In this document: piece by piece, positions 8,718-17,096 of the stretch
Numbering within the stretch: the stretch's first letter is position 1
Layout of the letters: every line of letters starts with the position of its first letter
Assembly: GCA_025963385.1 (NCBI GenBank)
Contig: JAOPUT010000041.1
Location: 1-37,278 of the forward strand
Length of the DNA stretch: 37,278 nt
Direction of reading: 5' to 3'
DNA from: Mycobacterium sp.
Lineage (GTDB): Bacteria > Actinomycetota > Actinomycetes > Mycobacteriales > Mycobacteriaceae
Notes under the pieces: generated by a model
Told to the model about the DNA's origin: nothing
The model's database searches: none
The model's input: the letters and a program-made list of their open reading frames with translations, nothing else
Translations under genes and position numbers: made by a program

Positions 8718-10723
8718 CAGACGGCCCGCCTTTCGATGCACGCCACCTGGTGCGGGTTGCCGGGGGCACCCTCCAGCCGGACGTCGAGTTGGTCTCCGCC
8801 GCAGGCATCGACGGCGATGGCGCAGCGAGGATGGAAGGCACATCCCGATGGGGGTGACAGCGGGCTCGCGGGTTCGCCTGGCAGAACGCGGGATTCGCGG
8901 CCGAGATCGGGGATCGAGTCGACGAGTGCCTGGGTGTACGGATGGGCTGGGTTGCCGATGACCTGTTCGGCAGGCCCGATCTCGACGATGCGACCCAGGT
9001 ACATCACCGCGATCCGGTCGGCGACCACGCGGGCGACCGACAGGTCGTGGGTGACGAACACCACCGACATGTCGAGGCTGCGCCGCAGATCGCCGATCAG
9101 GTTGAGCACGGAGGCGGCGAGCGACACGTCGAGCGCGCTGGTCGGCTCGTCGCACAGGAGCACCGAGGGCGGCACCACCGTGGCTCGCGCCAGTGAGACC
9201 CTCTGCCGCTGCCCGCCGGACAACTGCCCGGCCCGCGACTTCGCCACCTCGGCAGGAAGACCCACGCGCTGCAGCACGTCGACGACCGCTTCGCGCCGCT
9301 GAGATCGCGACAGGCCCTTGCCACTGAGCCGCTCCGAGATCAGCTCACCGACCGACAGCCAGGGCGTCAGCGACGCCCCCGCATCCTGGAACACCATCTG
9401 GGGACGCTGGCCTGCGACCAGCGTGACCTCGCCCGTGGTGGGCTTCTCGAGACCGGCGATCGCGCGCAGCAGCGTCGACTTGCCCGACCCGCTCTCGCCG
9501 ACCAGCGCGACCGACTCGCCATGGGCGACGCGCAGTGAAACACCGCGCAACGCTTGAAGTTTGCCACCGCCTGACGACCTGTCCAGCCATCGCTTGGCCA
9601 CGGAGAACGTCTTCGTGACGTCGCGCAACACCACCGAAGCGGGCTGCTCGGGCGCCTCGGCGGGAGCCGCCGGGAACGGCTCCTCGGTGTTTGTCGACTT
9701 GGTGCCGAGGGTCTCGGCGACCACCTCCAACGGCAGGATGCACGCGCTGGTGCGGTCGGCCGCGACCGCCACCGGATCGGGCGGCGACGTCGTGCAGTCG
9801 TCGCGGGCGATCGTGCACCGTGGCTCGAACGCGCAGCCGGGCAACGGGGTGACCGCACTGGGCACCGAACCTGCGAGCGCGGCGAGTTTTCGGTCACGCG
9901 CGGTCTCGAGGGTCAGCCGCGACCGCAGCAATCCGTGCGTGTACGGGTGTGCTGGCGCGCTCAGGACGGCCGCGGTCGGGCCGACTTCGGCGATCCGGCC
10001 CGCGTAGAGCACCGCGATGCGATCCGAGATCTGCGCGGCGACACCGAGATCGTGGGTGATGAAGACGATGCTGCAACCGATCTCGTCACGCAGGCTGCGC
10101 AGCAGACGCAGCACCTGAGCCTGCACGGTGACGTCGAGAGCGGTGGTCGGTTCGTCGGCGATGATGAGCTCGGGATTGCCTGCGATGGCGATCGCGATCA
10201 TCACGCGTTGCCGCAGGCCGCCGGAGAGTTCGTGCGGATACGCCCGCATCCGGCGCTTCGGCTCGGGTATGCCGACCGCGGCCAGCAGTCGCAGCGCCTC
10301 CTCCTCGCTGCCTGCCGCCTCGGCGACCTGCTTGCCGATGCGCATGGTGGGGTTCAGCGAGGTCATGGGGTCCTGGAAGACCGCCCCGAGGTCGAGGCGT
10401 CGGACCTTGCGCAGAGCCTTGTCGTCGCCGTCGACCATGTCGGAACCCGCGACCGTGACGGTGCCTTCGATCCTGGAGTGCTTGGGCAGCAACCCCAGCA
10501 TGCTGAACCCGAGAACGCTCTTGCCGGAACCGGATTCGCCGACGAGGCCCAGGATCTCGCCGGGCGCGATCTGCAGTGACACCGACCGAAGCGCGTGGAC
10601 GTCGCGACCATTGCGCCGAAACGTCACGCGCAGATCGTCGACGGTCGCGACGGCGTCGGCGATCGGAGGCACCGCCGAGGCACCGGTTGTGGTGCCGACG
10701 GCTTCGGATACAGCGATGCCCAT
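8717..10723 (-). CDS. Fused double ATP-binding protein of a peptide-type ABC importer (DppD-DppF)
   Basis: A 668-residue cytosolic ATPase in which the two subunits that are usually separate are joined. The first half has Walker A GESGSGKS at about residues 62-69, signature LSGGLRQRVMIAIA and Walker B LIIADEPTTALD; the second has GESGSGKST, LSGGQRQRVSLARA and VLLCDEPTSALD. Each half ends in the oligopeptide-transporter C-terminal domain with CAFEPRC or CAFHPRC cysteines, which in relatives bind an iron-sulphur cluster or stabilise the fold. It is the first gene of the downstream operon. The ATG at 10723 lies 64 bases from a CTGTCAAGTGACAG operator, so TetR control is expected. Confidence 0.95.
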   Translation of the reverse strand: MGIAVSEAVGTTTGASAVPPIADAVATVDDLRVTFRRNGRDVHALRSVSLQIAPGEILGLVGESGSGKSVLGFSMLGLLPKHSRIEGTVTVAGSDMVDGDDKALRKVRRLDLGAVFQDPMTSLNPTMRIGKQVAEAAGSEEEALRLLAAVGIPEPKRRMRAYPHELSGGLRQRVMIAIAIAGNPELIIADEPTTALDVTVQAQVLRLLRSLRDEIGCSIVFITHDLGVAAQISDRIAVLYAGRIAEVGPTAAVLSAPAHPYTHGLLRSRLTLETARDRKLAALAGSVPSAVTPLPGCAFEPRCTIARDDCTTSPPDPVAVAADRTSACILPLEVVAETLGTKSTNTEEPFPAAPAEAPEQPASVVLRDVTKTFSVAKRWLDRSSGGGKLQALRGVSLRVAHGESVALVGESGSGKSTLLRAIAGLEKPTTGEVTLVAGQRPQMVFQDAGASLTPWLSVGELISERLSGKGLSRSQRREAVVDVLQRVGLPAEVAKSRAGQLSGGQRQRVSLARATVVPPSVLLCDEPTSALDVSLAASVLNLIGDLRRSLDMSVVFVTHDLSVARVVADRIAVMYLGRIVEIGPAEQVIGNPAHPYTQALVDSIPDLGRESRVLPGEPASPLSPPSGCAFHPRCAIAVDACGGDQLDVRLEGAPGNPHQVACIERRAV

Positions 10724-10786
10724 GTGAGAACGCTCCTGCGAAGTGTCGAGGTCAGCGAGGCGGAGGCACGTCCTTGTGGCGTCCGC

Positions 10787-10800
10787 CTGTCAAGTGACAG
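10787..10800. promoter_or_regulatory. Palindromic operator A1 (CTGTCAAGTGACAG) upstream of the ABC importer operon
   Basis: A 14-bp inverted repeat with half-sites CTGTCA/TGACAG around two bases. The same palindrome recurs at three other places, each upstream of a gene of this locus, which makes chance unlikely. It is 64 bases upstream of the fused ATPase start. The neighbouring TetR gene is the obvious candidate ligand-responsive repressor. Confidence 0.8.
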
Positions 10801-10836
10801 TTTTCCGGCCATGGCAGCCCGGTGGGTGTCGCTGGC

Positions 10837-10862
10837 GTAACCAATTGACGGCACACGTAACC
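10837..10862. promoter_or_regulatory. Pair of GTAACC repeats, 20 bp apart, in the tetR/ABC intergenic region
   Basis: Two copies of cGTAACCrAT start at 10837 and 10857, two helical turns apart. A GTAACC/GTTAAC pair sits at the same distance from operator A2 in the other divergent promoter region. They may be recognised by a second regulator or belong to the core promoters (GGTTAC on the minus strand). A TTGACG at 10845 could be a -35 for tetR. Function is not evident from sequence. Confidence 0.4.
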
Positions 10863-10880
10863 GATGCGTATCGCGCGTTT

Positions 10881-10894
10881 CTGTCGTGTGACAG
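10881..10894. promoter_or_regulatory. Palindromic operator B1 (CTGTCGTGTGACAG) upstream of tetR
   Basis: The best copy of the shared palindrome: the symmetry extends outward through GTTT/AAAC to 22 bp (10877-10898). It lies about 51 bases upstream of the tetR ATG, consistent with autoregulation. Its centre is 94 bp from operator A1, close to nine helical turns. Confidence 0.82.
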
Positions 10895-10944
10895 AAACGG
10901 GCGGACATGGCCATTTCCGGCCCGCGATGGTCCACGATGGGGGC

Positions 10945-11652
10945 ATGCCGCTCGCTAGGGCCGGTCGCCCCCGCCATCACGACCAGAAACGCCCCGGCGT
11001 CACGGCGCGCGACGAGATCCTCGACGCCGCCGGCGAACTGTTCACGACCCTGGGCTACACCGGCACCTCGACCAGGTCCATCGCCGAGTCGGTGGGCATC
11101 CGTCAGGCCTCGCTCTACCACTACTTCAAGACCAAGGACGACATCCTCTGCGCGCTGCTGAGCGACACCGTCAGTCCCACGTTGGCGTTCGTGCCCAATC
11201 TCCTTGGCGCTGAGCCGGCATTGAGTGCCGCGGAGCACTTGCATGCGCTCGCCGCGTTCGACGGCGGCCAACTCCTCGCGGGTCGCTGGAATCTCGGTGC
11301 GCTGTATCTGCTGCCCGAACTCCGCGACGCCCGCCTCGAGCCGTTCTGGTCGGACCGTGAACGGCTGCGGCTGCACTATCTGGCACTGAGCCAGGCGGTC
11401 ATCGATCAGACCGGTATCCACCAGGCCGCCGCGGACCTGCCGTTCCGGCTGGTCGAATCGCTGGTGAACATGTGGTCGGTGCCACCGGGCCCCGAGCGCA
11501 CCGCACTCCCCGTCCACGTGGCCGACGCCTGCATGCGCGTGCTGGGCATCCCCGACGGCGAGACGGCCGCCCTTCGCACGCGGACCAGGGACGAGATCCA
11601 GCGCTACACCGGCGTCGCGTCCGACGACACGGACGCCACACTGCTCAGGTAG
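10945..11652 (+). CDS. TetR/AcrR-family transcriptional regulator of the guanidine/urea locus
   Basis: A 235-residue one-component regulator. The N-terminal DNA-binding domain is clear: TARDEILDAAGELFTTLGY, then the helix-turn-helix at about residues 42-61 (TSTRSIAESVGIRQASLYHY) followed by FKTKDDIL. The larger C-terminal part would bind an effector and dimerise. The frame is open further upstream to 10864, but that would put the operator inside the coding region; the ATG at 10945 preceded by GATGGGGG fits better. It faces the ABC operon divergently and runs convergently into atzF, overlapping its 3' end by 49 bp. Four identical-type palindromes upstream of the locus genes are its probable targets; the effector could be guanidine or a derivative. 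Confidence 0.92.
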   Translation: MPLARAGRPRHHDQKRPGVTARDEILDAAGELFTTLGYTGTSTRSIAESVGIRQASLYHYFKTKDDILCALLSDTVSPTLAFVPNLLGAEPALSAAEHLHALAAFDGGQLLAGRWNLGALYLLPELRDARLEPFWSDRERLRLHYLALSQAVIDQTGIHQAAADLPFRLVESLVNMWSVPPGPERTALPVHVADACMRVLGIPDGETAALRTRTRDEIQRYTGVASDDTDATLLR

Positions 11653-13358
11653 GTCGGCCAGTCACCGTGGTGGGTGATGTCCTCGCCGGCCTCCCACGCG
11701 TCCAGCGCGCAGCCGAAGCCGACGACCTCGGTTCCGTCGGCGAGGGTCACTCGACCGAGTGACATCGGGGCAGGAAGCGCGGCCAGGAAGTCACCGAGCA
11801 TCGCGGTGCCCACCAGCCACAGCTCACCGCCGATGGCGGCACCGCCGTCCGCGACCCTGACGAGACCCGGCTTCGGAGGCGTGGTGTCCAGGCGCGCCAG
11901 CCGGTACACCGGCGCGGTGAGTGCAGGACCCGCCCAGCGTGCGCCACGTTCGAAGAGCTGAAAGGCCAAGGGCTGCCCGCGAAGATGGGCCCCGACGACC
12001 AGCAGCAACGTGGCGTCGGCACCGGCACGCGTCGGCCACGGCGGCAGGATCGACCGGCCTTCGAGCGACGCGGCGCCGGGCAGCGCGACCGCCCCCGTCG
12101 GCGCCGTGACCAGACGGGCGACGTCGATGGCGACGGCGTCGGCGCCGGACCGCGCGAGCACCGAGACGCCGAATTGGTCGTGCCCTGCGGTGCCCGAGGG
12201 CACTGCCACGGCACACATGTCCATCAGATTGCAGAAGTTGGTGTAGGTCCCCAGGCGCGAGTTCACCCCTACCGGGTCAGCCGCGATCTCGGCAAGCGTC
12301 GGGTGATCGGTCGTCGTCGGGAGCAACAGGGCGTCGCAGTCACCGAGGGCGGCCATGGCGCTGCCGGTGAGCTCGGCGAGCAGATGGCGATCCCGCAGCA
12401 GACGTGTCGCCGGAATCTCCCCGGCAGCGGAAATGATCGCTCCGACAGTGGGATCCGTCTCGGCACGATGCGCGTCGACGAATTCTCCGACGGCCTCGTG
12501 CCGTTCCGCGACCAGTCCCCCGTCGTAGAGGAGTCGCGCGGCGGCCAGGAACGACGAGAGGTCGACCTCGCGCAGCACCGCACCGTGGGCCTCGAGACGC
12601 GCACACGCCGCGCGGAAAGCGGTCCGCCATTCCTCGGACAGTGCGGGAAGTTCCTGTGGGATGGCCACTTTGGGGGCCTCCGGCGCGGCCAACGGCGCGT
12701 CGGGCGGAAACGGCCGTGCGCCACCAGCCATGACACCCATCGCCACGTCCGCGGTGTCCAGATCCCGCGCGAAGACCGTCACGCAGTCATAGGACCGGCA
12801 CGCCGGAATCACACCGTCGGTCGGCACGACGCCGTAGGTCGGCTTGATCCCGACGATGCCCTGCAGTGCGGCGGGAACGCGGCCCGACCCCGCGGTGTCG
12901 GTGCCGACGGCCAGATCGACGAGGCCGAGGGCGACGGCGACCGCGGACCCGGCGCTCGACCCGCCGGAGATGTGATCCGGTCGTCGCGAATCACGAACGG
13001 CACCATGGGGACTGCGCGTCCCGACCAGGCCGGTGGCGAACTGGTCGAGGTTGGTCGCACCGATCACCACGGCACCTGCGGCGCGCAGTCGCGCGACGGC
13101 CGCCGCATCGTCGGCCGCGGGCGTCGTGGCGTACGACGGACACCCCGCGGTCGTCGGCAGGCCGGCCACGTCGACGTTGTTCTTCACCGCCGCCGTCAAT
13201 CCGGCGAGCGGGAGATCGGCCCCAGAGAGCACGGCGGCGTCCACGGCGTGCGCATCGGCGAGCGCGTCGGCTCTCGGGCGCAGGAAGACCCAGACCTCCG
13301 GGCGTTCGGCGGCGTCGATCGCGGCATAGGTCGCGCGCACCCGTTCGACGGCGCTCAT
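11604..13358 (-). CDS. atzF: Allophanate hydrolase (AtzF-type)
   Basis: A 584-residue cytosolic amidase that splits allophanate into ammonia and CO2, the last step of the urea-carboxylase route. The amidase-signature domain covers roughly residues 1-440, with catalytic Lys at about 59 (AAVKNNVDVAG), the cis-Ser in ISGGSSAGS and the nucleophilic Ser at about 158 (GTDTAGSGR). A smaller C-terminal domain, usual in full-length AtzF, follows (LFERGARW, FGCALDAWEAG). The ATG overlaps the stop of an upstream 12-codon mini-ORF by ATGA, so translation is probably coupled. The last 49 bp overlap tetR on the opposite strand. Confidence 0.95.
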   Translation of the reverse strand: MSAVERVRATYAAIDAAERPEVWVFLRPRADALADAHAVDAAVLSGADLPLAGLTAAVKNNVDVAGLPTTAGCPSYATTPAADDAAAVARLRAAGAVVIGATNLDQFATGLVGTRSPHGAVRDSRRPDHISGGSSAGSAVAVALGLVDLAVGTDTAGSGRVPAALQGIVGIKPTYGVVPTDGVIPACRSYDCVTVFARDLDTADVAMGVMAGGARPFPPDAPLAAPEAPKVAIPQELPALSEEWRTAFRAACARLEAHGAVLREVDLSSFLAAARLLYDGGLVAERHEAVGEFVDAHRAETDPTVGAIISAAGEIPATRLLRDRHLLAELTGSAMAALGDCDALLLPTTTDHPTLAEIAADPVGVNSRLGTYTNFCNLMDMCAVAVPSGTAGHDQFGVSVLARSGADAVAIDVARLVTAPTGAVALPGAASLEGRSILPPWPTRAGADATLLLVVGAHLRGQPLAFQLFERGARWAGPALTAPVYRLARLDTTPPKPGLVRVADGGAAIGGELWLVGTAMLGDFLAALPAPMSLGRVTLADGTEVVGFGCALDAWEAGEDITHHGDWPTYLSSVASVSSDATPV

Positions 13359-13423
13359 GCGCGATCCCGCTTCGCTTCTCGCTGAACGCTCATGCGCGAT
13401 CCCGCTTCGCTTCTCGCTGAACG
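13354..13423. repeat. Perfect tandem duplication of a 35-bp unit at the carboxylase/atzF junction
   Basis: Two identical 35-bp copies lie head to tail (13354-13388 and 13389-13423). Each contains an ATGA overlap, so the unit length of 35 shifts the reading frame at each copy while leaving every stop-start junction intact. The unit reads, on the coding strand, CGTTCAGCGAGAAG followed by CGAAGCGGGATCGCGCATGAG. See the two mini-ORFs it creates. Confidence 0.95.
13355..13393 (-). CDS. 12-codon mini-ORF 2 between carboxylase and atzF
   Basis: Encodes MSVQREAKRDRA. Its ATG overlaps the stop of mini-ORF 1 (ATGA) and its stop overlaps the atzF ATG (ATGA). The peptide differs from mini-ORF 1 at one residue because the DNA is a tandem copy. 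It may serve only to carry re-initiating ribosomes to atzF; a functional peptide is not implied. Alternatively it is a neutral by-product of the duplication. Confidence 0.5.
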   Translation of the reverse strand: MSVQREAKRDRA

Positions 13424-13428
13424 GTCAT
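13390..13428 (-). CDS. 12-codon mini-ORF 1 between carboxylase and atzF
   Basis: Encodes MTVQREAKRDRA, starting at the ATG that overlaps the carboxylase TGA (GCATGA) and ending at the ATGA shared with mini-ORF 2. All four junctions in this stretch use GCATGA, so ribosomes could pass from the carboxylase through both mini-ORFs to atzF without an untranslated gap. Expression is not shown by sequence alone. Confidence 0.5.
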   Translation of the reverse strand: MTVQREAKRDRA

Positions 13429-16400
13429 GCCGGCACTCCCTCTACGTTGCGGTCGTCCGAAGGTAGGCCGCTCGCGCCCACGACAACCAGCGGAGTTCCG
13501 GGGTCGACCTGATTTCCGGCCTCGACCAGTACGTGGGTGACGACGCCGTCGACCGGCGCCGTCAGGACGGTCTCCATCTTCATGGCCTCCAGCGCCAACA
13601 GCGCCTGGCCCGCGACCACCTGCTCGCCGACCGAGACGTCGACCTTCCACACGCTCGACGAGAACGGTGCATCCACCCGTTGCTCGTCGTCCCCGAGTAC
13701 CAGGTCGGAACTCGGCACGGAGACCCGAGACTCCGCCCGCTCGGCGCGGTCGAACTCGCCCGCCGCCGCCCAGGCAGCACGCTCGGCCGCGAAGGCCGTC
13801 GCCTGAACGGCGCGGAACCGGGCGATGGAATCGGCCTCGTCGGCGAGGAAGCGCTCGTGGTCGGCGAGCGAGAACACCCCCGGGGTGATCTCGACCGACC
13901 CCCGGCCAGCGGCCATGTCGGCCCGCAGGTCCAGCAGTTCTTCTGCACTCACGGGGTACCAGGAGATGCGGTCGAAGAAGCGCAGCAGCCACGGACTGCC
14001 CGGCTCGAACGGCGCGGTGTGGCGGTATCGACTCCACACCTGCGTCGTCCTGCCGACGAACTGATAGCCGCCCGGTCCCTCCATGCCGTAGATGCAGAGG
14101 TACGCCCCGCCGATGCCGACCGAGTTCTCCGCGGTCCAGGTGCGAGCCGGGTTGTACTTGGTGGTCACCAGCCGGTGCCGCGGATCGAGTGGGGTGGCGA
14201 CCGGCGCACCGAGGTAGACGTCGCCGAGGCCGAGCGTGAGGTACTCCGCCGAGAACACCGTGTCCATGACGTCGTCCTGGCTCGCGAGCCCGTTGATCCG
14301 GCGGATGAACTCAATGTTGGACGGACACCAGGGGGCGTCGTCACGCACCCCGGAGGTGTAGCGTGCGATCGCCTCGCGAGTCGCTGGATCGTCCCAGGAC
14401 AGCGGCAACCGCACCGAGCGACTCGGCACGACGAGCTCCGAGGTCGCGGGCAGATCGTCCTCGAGTTCGGCCAGCAGACCCAGCAGCCGGTCGATCGAGA
14501 GCACGTCGGGGTCGACGTGCACCTGCAGCGACCGGATGCCAGGCGTGAGGTCCAAGATCCCCGGCGTGGAACTGGTTTCGAGCCGTTCGTTCAACGCGTG
14601 CACCCTGGCGCGCAGCGCGAGGTCGAGCACCATGTCGCCATACTCGACGAGGACGTTGTCGTCACCACTGCGCCGATACGTCACGCGGGGCGCACCGTCA
14701 CCGGCACGCCGGGCCAGTACGCCGTCGTCTCCGTCACGGGCACCGCGACGAACGAACGGGCTCGACGCCATCCGCGCCGCGCCCAGTTCCGACCGCGACG
14801 GTGAGTCGGCTGCCCGGATCGGCACGAACCGGACCGTGTCACCGGGTCGCAGCTGGCCGAGCTTCCACCGGTCGGCCGCGACGACCGTCACCGGGCAGAC
14901 GAAGCCACCGAGACTCGGGCCGTCGGGACCCAGCAGGATCGGGGTGTCACCGGTGAAGTCCAGCGCGCCAACCGAATAGGCGTTGTCGTGAAGGTTCGAC
15001 GGATGCAGTCCCGCCTCGCCGCCGTCGGGTCTGGCCCACTGGGGGCGCGGACCTTCGAGGCGGACACCCGTGCGGGCCGAGTTGAAGTGCACGACGTAGC
15101 CCGCGTCGAACAGGGTGTCCATGTCCGCGCGGGTGAAGAAGTCGGGCGCCCCGTGCGGGCCCTCGGTGACGGTCAGTTCCCATTCCGATGGCATCGCCGG
15201 GCGCAGGTCGACGGGAACCGCCTCGGTCGCCACCTCCGGTGTCGACGGAAGCGCGCGCAGGACGTCGCCGACGACGAGTTGCCTGCCCCCGTGCCCACCG
15301 AAGCGGCCGAGGGTGAACGTCGAGGCACTCCCGAGGTAGGCAGGCACGTCGAAGCCGCCTGCGACCAGGACGTACGCCCGCAGGCCCGCCGTCTCGGCCG
15401 CGCCGACCGTCAGCACGCCGCCGGCGGGGACATCGACCGGCTGCCACATCGGCACCGGTGCGCCGTTCACGGTGACGGTGCACTCGGCACCGGTCACGCA
15501 GAACGTCGTGTCGTGGGTGACGCGCAACGCGGGTCCGGACGCGGTGCACTCCAATCCCGGTGCGCCCTCGGCATTGCCGAGGGCACGGTTCCCCAGCCGG
15601 AACGACAGGTCGTCCATCGGCCCGCTGGGCGGCACGCCGACGTTCCAAAGCCCGATCCGGCCGGGCAGGTCCTGGACGGTGGTCAGCAGGCCGGGCACCT
15701 CGACGGTGATCCGCGGCCGGGGATCGACGACACCGGCCAGGGTGGCGGTGTCGTGCTGCGCCGCGCGCACGTCGTCGAGTCTCATTGCCGCGCTGAGCAT
15801 TCCGACGTTGACCTCGATCCCGTGCAGGACGGTGGCGTCGAGTGCGCGTCCGAGCCGGTCGAAGGCCTCGTCGCGATTCTCGCCGACTGCAACGACCTTG
15901 GCGAGCAACGGGTCATAGGAGGCGGACACCTCGGTGCCCGCCTCGACCCAGGTGTCCACGCGCGGGGCCGGATCGCCTGCCATCGCGCCGGGAAACTCCA
16001 CCGCCACCAACGTTCCCGTGCTCGGCCGGTAGTCGCGCGACGGGTCCTCGGCGTACACCCGCGCCTCGACCGAGTGGCCGCGCACCGGTACTGCGCCGAG
16101 CGTCGACCCTGCCGTCAGGTGGCCGGCGAGCACGTCGACCTCACCGCGCGCGAGCCGGAACATCCACTCCGCCAGGTCGACACCTGTGACGGCCTCGGTC
16201 ACGGGGTGTTCGACCTGGAGCCGCGCGTTCACCTCGAGGAACGACGCTTCCTCCCGGCGCGGGTCGTAGACGAATTCGACGGTACCCGCCGATCGGTACG
16301 CGAGGGCGGCGGCCAGTGCACGCGACGACGAGTGCAGTTGTGCGCGAACGTCATCCGGGAGGTTGGGGGCCGGCGCCTCCTCGATCACCTTCTGGTTGCG

Positions 16401-17096
16401 GCGCTGCAGCGAGCAGTCCCGATCGCCGAGGGACACGACGCGGCCGGTGCCGTCGCCGAAGATCTGGACCTCGACGTGGCGCGCACCGTCGACGAACCGT
16501 TCGACGAAGACCCCGGCGGATCCGAAGCTCCGCTCTGCCAGCCGTGACACGCGGTCGAAGGCGGACCGCAGCTCTGAGGCGTCCCGACAGACCTGCATGC
16601 CGATCCCGCCGCCACCGCCGGTCGCCTTGAGCATGACGGGATAGCCGATCTCGTCGGCGGCAGCCTGCGCCGCCTCGGCGCCGTCGAGGAGTTCGGAGCC
16701 GGCGAAGACGGGGACTCCCGCGGCGCGGGCGGCAGAACGGGCCGTGTGCTTGGTGCCGAAGACGCGCAGCTGATGCGGTGTCGGACCGACGAACGCCATC
16801 CCGGCGCTCTCGACGGCGGACGCGAATTCGGCATCCTCGGAGAGGAATCCGTAGCCGGGGTGGATCATGTCGGTGCCGGTCGCGGAGGCCGCGGCAAGGA
16901 TCGAGTCCACCCGCAGGTAGCTCGCGCTCGGTGCCGCGGGTCCCAATCGGACCGCCTCGTCGGCGAGCCGCACGTGAGGCGCTCCGCGGTCGGCGTCGGA
17001 GAACACGGCGACGGTCCGCAGGCCAAGCAGCCGCGCCGACCGGACCAGTCGGACCGCGATCTCGCCGCGGTTGGCGATGAGGACGGTCTCCGTCAT
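13425..17096 (-). CDS. Biotin-dependent guanidine/urea carboxylase
   Basis: A 1223-residue cytosolic enzyme that carboxylates guanidine or urea using ATP, bicarbonate and covalently bound biotin. Domains in order: biotin carboxylase (residues 1 to about 450; VLIANRGEIAVRLVRSA, GGGGIGMQ, FLEVNARLQVEHPVTE), the two KipA/KipI-like carboxyltransferase halves (starting near VEVPGLLTTVQDLPGR and later SDDNVLVEYGDMVLDL, with CIYGMEGPGGYQFVGRT), and the C-terminal biotinyl domain with the EAMKMET lysine. It is unfused to allophanate hydrolase, unlike yeast urea amidolyase. The ATG overlaps the upstream DUF1989 stop (ATGA). Bacterial homologues next to DUF1989 pairs have been shown to prefer guanidine, so guanidine carboxylase is the likelier activity; the selectivity residue cannot be assigned without alignment. 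Confidence 0.93.
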   Translation of the reverse strand: MTETVLIANRGEIAVRLVRSARLLGLRTVAVFSDADRGAPHVRLADEAVRLGPAAPSASYLRVDSILAAASATGTDMIHPGYGFLSEDAEFASAVESAGMAFVGPTPHQLRVFGTKHTARSAARAAGVPVFAGSELLDGAEAAQAAADEIGYPVMLKATGGGGGIGMQVCRDASELRSAFDRVSRLAERSFGSAGVFVERFVDGARHVEVQIFGDGTGRVVSLGDRDCSLQRRNQKVIEEAPAPNLPDDVRAQLHSSSRALAAALAYRSAGTVEFVYDPRREEASFLEVNARLQVEHPVTEAVTGVDLAEWMFRLARGEVDVLAGHLTAGSTLGAVPVRGHSVEARVYAEDPSRDYRPSTGTLVAVEFPGAMAGDPAPRVDTWVEAGTEVSASYDPLLAKVVAVGENRDEAFDRLGRALDATVLHGIEVNVGMLSAAMRLDDVRAAQHDTATLAGVVDPRPRITVEVPGLLTTVQDLPGRIGLWNVGVPPSGPMDDLSFRLGNRALGNAEGAPGLECTASGPALRVTHDTTFCVTGAECTVTVNGAPVPMWQPVDVPAGGVLTVGAAETAGLRAYVLVAGGFDVPAYLGSASTFTLGRFGGHGGRQLVVGDVLRALPSTPEVATEAVPVDLRPAMPSEWELTVTEGPHGAPDFFTRADMDTLFDAGYVVHFNSARTGVRLEGPRPQWARPDGGEAGLHPSNLHDNAYSVGALDFTGDTPILLGPDGPSLGGFVCPVTVVAADRWKLGQLRPGDTVRFVPIRAADSPSRSELGAARMASSPFVRRGARDGDDGVLARRAGDGAPRVTYRRSGDDNVLVEYGDMVLDLALRARVHALNERLETSSTPGILDLTPGIRSLQVHVDPDVLSIDRLLGLLAELEDDLPATSELVVPSRSVRLPLSWDDPATREAIARYTSGVRDDAPWCPSNIEFIRRINGLASQDDVMDTVFSAEYLTLGLGDVYLGAPVATPLDPRHRLVTTKYNPARTWTAENSVGIGGAYLCIYGMEGPGGYQFVGRTTQVWSRYRHTAPFEPGSPWLLRFFDRISWYPVSAEELLDLRADMAAGRGSVEITPGVFSLADHERFLADEADSIARFRAVQATAFAAERAAWAAAGEFDRAERAESRVSVPSSDLVLGDDEQRVDAPFSSSVWKVDVSVGEQVVAGQALLALEAMKMETVLTAPVDGVVTHVLVEAGNQVDPGTPLVVVGASGLPSDDRNVEGVPA

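Noticed and set aside
11985..13385. 466-codon open frame antisense to atzF, and similar long antisense frames over the carboxylase and ABC genes
   Set aside because: Arg/Gly/Asp-rich translations with no domain pattern; they arise from GC-rich third positions of the real genes.
13354..13423. CRISPR-like repeat
   Set aside because: Two directly abutting copies without spacers that encode mini-ORFs; not an array.
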